This document shows positions 60,247 through 64,000 of a DNA stretch of 64,000 nt, piece after piece. This stretch comes from Salinibacterium sp. NG253. GTDB taxonomy: Bacteria; Actinomycetota; Actinomycetes; Actinomycetales; Microbacteriaceae. Location: the NCBI RefSeq assembly GCF_015864945.1, contig NZ_JADYWF010000001.1, positions 620,378 through 684,377 of the forward strand, read 5' to 3'. Both the position numbers and the translations under genes were made by a program. A model generated the notes under the pieces. It worked only from the letters and a program-made list of their open reading frames with translations. It made no database searches and had not been told where the DNA came from. Position 1 is the first letter of the stretch. Each line of letters starts with the position of its first letter.

Positions 60247-60887
60247 ACCCGCTTCGCAATCTCGCGACCGGCGCCGAAGCGATTGAGCGCTCCGGTGGCA
60301 GCGAGACCGCGAGTGGCGAACCACGAGAGCAGCCCGGCGATGAGCATTCCGCCGACGACGGCAGCGATCGTGTAGATGATGATGAACGGCAAGGCAGATC
60401 CGGGGTACCAGAGCAGCAGGTCGGTAATGGCCATCGCAAGGCCGGCGCCGGCTCCCGCAAGAATTGCACCGCTGACGCGCCAGTTGGCGTAGAGGAAGGC
60501 AGCGAAGACGATCTCGGCACCAATGCCCTGTGTGAAGCCGCTCACGAGCGTGAGTACACCCCACTGGTTACCGATAAGGGCCGACACGGAGGCGGCGACC
60601 ATCTCTCCGTAAATCGCGGCACCCGGCTTGCGGATGACGAGTGCGGTGAGCACACCGGCGAAGAGCCAGAAACCGCCACCAATCGCTTGCAGGCCGGGCA
60701 GGAGCGCAGCGAACGGGGCCAGAGCGGGAACGGATGCAATGTTCCAGACGACAAAGATCAAACCGCTTGCGACGCCGATAACGCTCGCCACGACGATGTC
60801 GATCACCCGCCACTGAAAACGCGATCCGGGCTTCGTCGGGGTAGACGTGGAAGATGATGCTGTTGTGGTCACTTTCGTGCCTTTCAC
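60243..60887 (-). CDS. ykoE: ECF transporter substrate-binding membrane protein, YkoE type (thiamine precursor)
   Basis: S component of 214 residues: a soluble N-terminus, then six hydrophobic segments (IDIVVASVIGVASGLIFVVWN, FAALLPGLQAIGGGFWLFAGVLTALVI, VASVSALIGNQWGVLTLVSGFTQGIGAEIVF, ILAGAGAGLAMAITDLLLWY, FIIIYTIAAVVGGMLIAG). The KPGAAIYGEMVAASVSALIGNQWG motif is typical of YkoE, which binds hydroxymethylpyrimidine. The TPP riboswitch upstream confirms a thiamine role. Confidence 0.92.
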   Translation of the reverse strand: MKGTKVTTTASSSTSTPTKPGSRFQWRVIDIVVASVIGVASGLIFVVWNIASVPALAPFAALLPGLQAIGGGFWLFAGVLTALVIRKPGAAIYGEMVAASVSALIGNQWGVLTLVSGFTQGIGAEIVFAAFLYANWRVSGAILAGAGAGLAMAITDLLLWYPGSALPFIIIYTIAAVVGGMLIAGLLSWFATRGLAATGALNRFGAGREIAKRV

Positions 60888-60914
60888 TAGTGAATGGCAC
60901 GGGTTTCAAGAGTG

Positions 60915-61008
60915 TCTGCTCCCTGCGCTGGCATGATCCAGATCAGGTTCGACGGTCGAAGCTTGGAGAAGCTCCCTCTCAGCCCGGCTCACCGGACTCC
61001 CGTGTTCG
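60915..61008 (-). promoter_or_regulatory. TPP riboswitch (THI element)
   Basis: On the minus strand, from ~61008: ACGGGAGTCCGG, GCCGGGCTGAGAGGG, then GACCGTCGAACCTGATCTGG and ATCATGCCAGCGCAGGGAGC. These are the conserved CUGAGA and GAACCUGAUCUGGAU blocks of the thiamine pyrophosphate riboswitch. It lies ~30 bp before ykoE and should shut off the operon when thiamine is plentiful. Confidence 0.96.
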
Positions 61009-61040
61009 CCACCCAGTCTAATCATCAATAGGCTCGGGGT

Positions 61041-61967
61041 ATGGACTTCCGCATCTTCACCGAACCTCAGAACGGCGCCAGCTACACCGATCAGCTTCTT
61101 CTTGCGCAAGCAGCAGAGAAGCTCGGCTTCAACGGGTATTTCCGCTCCGACCACTATGTGACGATGGATGACCGCAACGGCGGACTACCCGGCCCCACTG
61201 ATTCGTGGACGACGCTGGCGGGGCTTGCGCGCGAGACTTCGACCATTCGACTCGGGACCCTCGTCTCGTCGGCGACCTTCCGGCATCCGGGAGTTTTGGC
61301 CATTCAGGTAGCTCAAGTCGACGACATGTCGGGCGGCCGTGTGGAGCTCGGGCTCGGCACCGGCTGGTTCGAACGTGAACATGCTGCGTACGGCATCCCT
61401 TTTCCTGCGAAGCGGTTCGGGATGCTCGAGGAGCAGCTCGACGTGATCACCGGCATCTGGGCAACGGAGCCCGGAAAGACCTTCTCGTATGAGGGCAAGC
61501 ACTACCAGCTGAGCCAGTCGCCCGCGCTGCCGAAGCCCGTGCAGAATCCGTTGCCGATCATCATCGGCGGCAGTGGTCCAAGCCGTACACCGGCGCTCAC
61601 CGCTCAGTTTGCCGCCGAATACAACGCGGGCTTCGCAACCATCGCACCGCTGAAGGAGCGCATCAACCGCGTGCGTGCCGCGTGCGAGCACTTCGAGCGC
61701 GACCCCGCCACGCTCGTGCTTTCCATTGCCGGCACGACCGCTGTCGGAGCCACCGAATCTCAAATCGAAGCGCGTGCTACCGCAGCCAATGGAACTCCCG
61801 CCGACCTGCGTCTTGGCGGCTTCGCGGGAACTGCCAGCGAAGTCGTCGACAAGATTTCAGAGCTGCAGGCACTCGGATTCACTCGCGTGTACTTCCAGAT
61901 CATGGACTTCCACGACCTCGACCAGCTCGACTTCCTCGCTCGCGAGGTCGTGCCGCAACTCGACTAG
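61041..61967 (+). CDS. LLM-class F420-dependent oxidoreductase
   Basis: Luciferase-like monooxygenase superfamily protein of 308 residues. It opens MDFRIFTEPQNGASYTDQLLLAQAAEKLGFNGYFRSDHYVTM, then GTLVSSATFRHPGVLAIQVAQVDDMSGGRVELGLGTGWFEREHAAYGIPFPA, and ends in LDFLAREVVPQL. This pattern matches actinobacterial F420-dependent oxidoreductases. The substrate is unknown. It is divergent from ykoE and shares the intergenic region holding the TPP riboswitch. Confidence 0.9.
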   Translation: MDFRIFTEPQNGASYTDQLLLAQAAEKLGFNGYFRSDHYVTMDDRNGGLPGPTDSWTTLAGLARETSTIRLGTLVSSATFRHPGVLAIQVAQVDDMSGGRVELGLGTGWFEREHAAYGIPFPAKRFGMLEEQLDVITGIWATEPGKTFSYEGKHYQLSQSPALPKPVQNPLPIIIGGSGPSRTPALTAQFAAEYNAGFATIAPLKERINRVRAACEHFERDPATLVLSIAGTTAVGATESQIEARATAANGTPADLRLGGFAGTASEVVDKISELQALGFTRVYFQIMDFHDLDQLDFLAREVVPQLD

Positions 61968-61979
61968 GCGCGCTCGGCG

Positions 61980-62825
61980 CTAGGAATCCTGATCGACCGT
62001 GACAAAGTCGATGAGGTGCTCGACGCGCCCCAAAAGCGCTGGTTCAAGGTCACCGAAGTTTTTCACCTTCGACAGAATGAACTGCCACGCGCGGGCGATA
62101 TCGGCTTGGTCTTCGTGCGGCCAGCCGAATGCTTCACAGATGCCGTGCTTCCACTCGATCGTGCGCGGCACCGTAGGCCAGGCAGCAATTCCGAGACTTT
62201 GTGGCTTCACGGCCTGCCAGACATCGACGAATGGATGACCAACCACAAGCGCATGCTTGCCGTACTTGCCGCGCCCCACGGCATCCGCAATTCGGCTCTC
62301 CTTCGAGCCGGGAACAAGGTGATCGACCAAGATTCCCAACTTGCGGTCAGAGGTGGGGGCAAAGTCTGCAACGATCTTCTCGAGATCGTCAATTCCGCCT
62401 AAAAACTCGACGACGACACCTTCGGCGCGTAGGTCATCACCCCACACTTTTTCGACGAGTTCCGCATCATGGCGACCTTCAACATAGATGCGACTCGCGA
62501 GCGCTGTGCGGGCACGCTGCTCGGGGGCAGCAAACGACCCGGAGGCGGTTTTGCGGGCGGCAGCAGCCTTCGGCGCGGGCTTGACGAGCTCTACCGGCAC
62601 ACCGTCGATGAGATAGCCGCTGCCAAGAGGGAACGCGCGAGCGGACCCCCGACGGTCTTCGAGTTCCATGAGCCCGTTGGCGAAACCTACCAGGGCACCA
62701 ACGTAGCCATCCGCGATGACTTCGACGACCATCCCGGATTCGATGGGCACTTTCGGGAGCACTGCTGGCCCGCGCTTGATAGAGAAATCAGCGAGAACGT
62801 CGTGGGAATAGCGGTCGTCAGTCAC
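61980..62825 (-). CDS. DUF3097 family protein
   Basis: A 281-residue actinobacteria-specific protein. It begins MTDDRYSHDVLADFSIKRGPAVLPKVPIESGMVVEVIADGYVGALVGF and contains GYLIDGVPVELVKP and VDHLVPGSKESRIADAV, which fit the DUF3097 pattern with a TOPRIM-like core (IYVEGRHDAELVEKVWGDDLRAEGVVVEFLGGIDDL). Function unknown; a nucleic-acid role is plausible. Overlaps the VanZ-like stop by 4 nt. Confidence 0.9.
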   Translation of the reverse strand: MTDDRYSHDVLADFSIKRGPAVLPKVPIESGMVVEVIADGYVGALVGFANGLMELEDRRGSARAFPLGSGYLIDGVPVELVKPAPKAAAARKTASGSFAAPEQRARTALASRIYVEGRHDAELVEKVWGDDLRAEGVVVEFLGGIDDLEKIVADFAPTSDRKLGILVDHLVPGSKESRIADAVGRGKYGKHALVVGHPFVDVWQAVKPQSLGIAAWPTVPRTIEWKHGICEAFGWPHEDQADIARAWQFILSKVKNFGDLEPALLGRVEHLIDFVTVDQDS

Positions 62826-63274
62826 CGATCGAGGTTAAGCGGTGCCGCCGAGTTGCTGGCGGAGGCGCGACGAGAGCTCGCAAGGTTCGTCGACGGTTGA
62901 GCGAATGCGACTGCCGGACGTTGAGCATGCTCCCGCCAGAGCGCGACGCCCACGGCGGCCGAAACACCAATTCCGGAACCGATAGCCGAGAGCAGAATGT
63001 CAACGACATCGGCGTAGCCGACGGGCATCCACACCGTCTGGGCGGCTTCGAGCCATGCTGCGGCAACGATGCTGAAGGCGAGCGCTGCCCACCAGCGGCG
63101 GCGACCGAACATGCCAACCAAGAAAATGCCAACCGGGATAAACGCAACGGTGGTCCAGATCCAGAAGCGACCGTTGCTGCCCGGAGCGATCACGAAAGAG
63201 AGACTCGCCAAGGCGGCGAAGTAGAGCGCTGCGGCTAACGCAACGGCAAATCTCGATCGGAACATACCAGCCAT
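62822..63274 (-). CDS. VanZ-like membrane protein
   Basis: An about 150-residue protein with four hydrophobic segments (FAVALAAALYFAALASLSFVIA, WIWTTVAFIPVGIFLVGMF, WWAALAFSIVAAAWLEA, VVDILLSAIGSGIGVSAAVGVALW). The core EAAQTVWMPVGYADVVDILLSAIGSGIG is the VanZ-family motif (E...Q....D....N/S..G...G). VanZ homologues confer low-level teicoplanin resistance in enterococci; the role here is unknown. The ATG at 63274 was preferred over a TTG at 63298. DUF3097 follows. Confidence 0.83.
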   Translation of the reverse strand: MAGMFRSRFAVALAAALYFAALASLSFVIAPGSNGRFWIWTTVAFIPVGIFLVGMFGRRRWWAALAFSIVAAAWLEAAQTVWMPVGYADVVDILLSAIGSGIGVSAAVGVALWREHAQRPAVAFAQPSTNLASSRRASASNSAAPLNLDR

Positions 63275-63367
63275 TGTCACAAGCGCATCTTTGCGCAAGT
63301 TGTGAGAAGGGTGGAAGCGGGATGTGAACAGCGCCTTTTAAGGCAACGATTCGATAACTGCGCTCCC

Positions 63368-63862
63368 CTAATTGGCTGCCAACCGCTCCACTTCACGCGC
63401 GATCGGCGGCAACACACGACGCATGTAGCGCCCCCACCACAGTCGAATAATCAACCACACGATCCAGCCGCGGGCCGGCTTAGCGAAGAAGGTATAACTC
63501 CAGCGGATGCGCGAACCGGTGGTGCGGTCGTCGAACCGCCACTCGGCTCGGGCACCAGAAACGAGCAGCCCAAAAAGTTTCTGAAATTCACTGAGCTCGT
63601 AGGCAAACAATTCGGGTGCAGCGGCGTCGGTGATCGTCTCAATCACGTGGCCGCCATCGGAGAGCACGAGGCGTCGGGTGTGACCGACGGCATCCCACGT
63701 TCCGGACTGCTCAAGCACCGTGACGACGGCGGGCAAGGGTCCGAAGCGAGGATAGAACTGTGCCGGATCAAGCGGCCCCGAGAAATCGTAAGCCTGCTGA
63801 GCACTCGCTCGCGTGCGAGCGTGCGCGGTTGCCGTGACTCCCCGCTGGCCGGCGCGAGTCAT
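63368..63862 (-). CDS. SRPBCC (polyketide-cyclase-like) family protein
   Basis: A 164-residue START-like protein. The pattern TATAHARTRASAQQAYDFSGPLDPAQFYPRFGPLPAVVTVLEQSGTWDAVGHTRRLVLSDGGHVIETITDAAAPELFAYELSEF, then AEWRFDDRTTGSRIRWSYTF, is typical of SRPBCC ligand-binding proteins. The ATG at 63862 overlaps the zwf stop as ATGA. The ligand is unknown. Confidence 0.85.
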   Translation of the reverse strand: MTRAGQRGVTATAHARTRASAQQAYDFSGPLDPAQFYPRFGPLPAVVTVLEQSGTWDAVGHTRRLVLSDGGHVIETITDAAAPELFAYELSEFQKLFGLLVSGARAEWRFDDRTTGSRIRWSYTFFAKPARGWIVWLIIRLWWGRYMRRVLPPIAREVERLAAN

Positions 63863-64000
63863 TCGGATTCCCACGATTCGGGGCCGGGCGAGCCTGCCGG
63901 ATACTCCTCAAGCGGAACCTGATTGGTGCGAAAAGCGTCGAGCACGGGAGCGACTATTCGCCAGCACTGTTCGGCAATATCACCGCGCACCGACAGCACC
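63859..64000 (-). CDS. zwf: Glucose-6-phosphate dehydrogenase, C-terminal end (cut by window)
   Basis: Only the last 46 codons lie inside the window. The translation LSVRGDIAEQCWRIVAPVLDAFRTNQVPLEEYPAGSPGP is the conserved C-terminal tail of G6PD (WRIVDPVL...PLxEYPAGSWGP). The usual Trp of GSWGP is Pro here. It stops at TGA 63859-63861. This is the first enzyme of the oxidative pentose phosphate pathway. Upstream of the SRPBCC gene. Confidence 0.75.
   Translation of the reverse strand, partial: VLSVRGDIAEQCWRIVAPVLDAFRTNQVPLEEYPAGSPGPESWESE

Overview
The window looks like chromosomal DNA of a high-G+C actinobacterium, most likely Micrococcales/Microbacteriaceae. The evidence is the actinobacterial gene set (SCO7322-like giant membrane protein, BkdA/AccD1-type leucine degradation genes, DUF3097, F420-type luciferase-like oxidoreductase, group II truncated haemoglobin, YkoEDC thiamine-precursor transporter), the strong use of 4-nt ATGA gene overlaps, and many lipoproteins and small DUF proteins typical of that family. 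No rRNA, CRISPR array, prophage or intact insertion sequence was seen. Genus cannot be fixed from sequence alone.

Layout. 0-6.4 kb: end of a giant, internally duplicated membrane protein, then a convergent two-component system. 6.7-15.2 kb: dps; a minus-strand run rpiB-nei-paiB-amidohydrolase; pepN; mscS with a truncated haemoglobin. 15.2-20.6 kb is the most unusual part. A second, decayed globin copy is split in two by a 2.3-kb cassette (small membrane protein, MerR regulator, thioredoxin-like protein, mercuric-reductase-like flavoprotein). Immediately after it lies a three-gene unit with the layout of a toxin-antitoxin-chaperone (TAC) module: unrecognised protein, XRE antitoxin, SecB-like chaperone. 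20.7-27.5 kb: a tightly overlapping leucine/isovalerate degradation operon (carboxylase beta and alpha, acyl-CoA dehydrogenase, MaoC, CitE) divergent from a TetR regulator, with two similar palindromes in the shared promoter.

27.7-32.9 kb: a secreted acidic protein with its terminator, a phosphodiester glycosidase/GT2-GtrA/CDF run, and lspA with an unknown partner. 32.9-38.4 kb: the branched-chain 2-oxoacid dehydrogenase genes E1alpha-E1beta-E2, supplying the substrate of the 22-27 kb operon, divergent from an FAD-dependent dehydrogenase. 38.4-45.9 kb: two conserved unknowns, a thioesterase, a glycine betaine/proline-type ABC importer with a long leader, and glycerate kinase. 45.9-54.8 kb: thioesterase, EttA, an SSB paralogue, MsrA, an aldo/keto reductase, several small conserved proteins (one behind a LexA-like palindrome), tRNA-Arg, a thioredoxin-like protein, oligoribonuclease and tRNA-His. 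54.9-64 kb: a CotH-like lipoprotein, a zincin, ykoC-ykoD-ykoE behind a TPP riboswitch, an F420-type oxidoreductase, DUF3097, VanZ-like, SRPBCC, and the last codons of glucose-6-phosphate dehydrogenase.

Functions are assigned by motif recognition on the translated sequence. No database search was possible, so family names are judgements, and start codons were chosen from ribosome binding sites, gene overlaps and family length.
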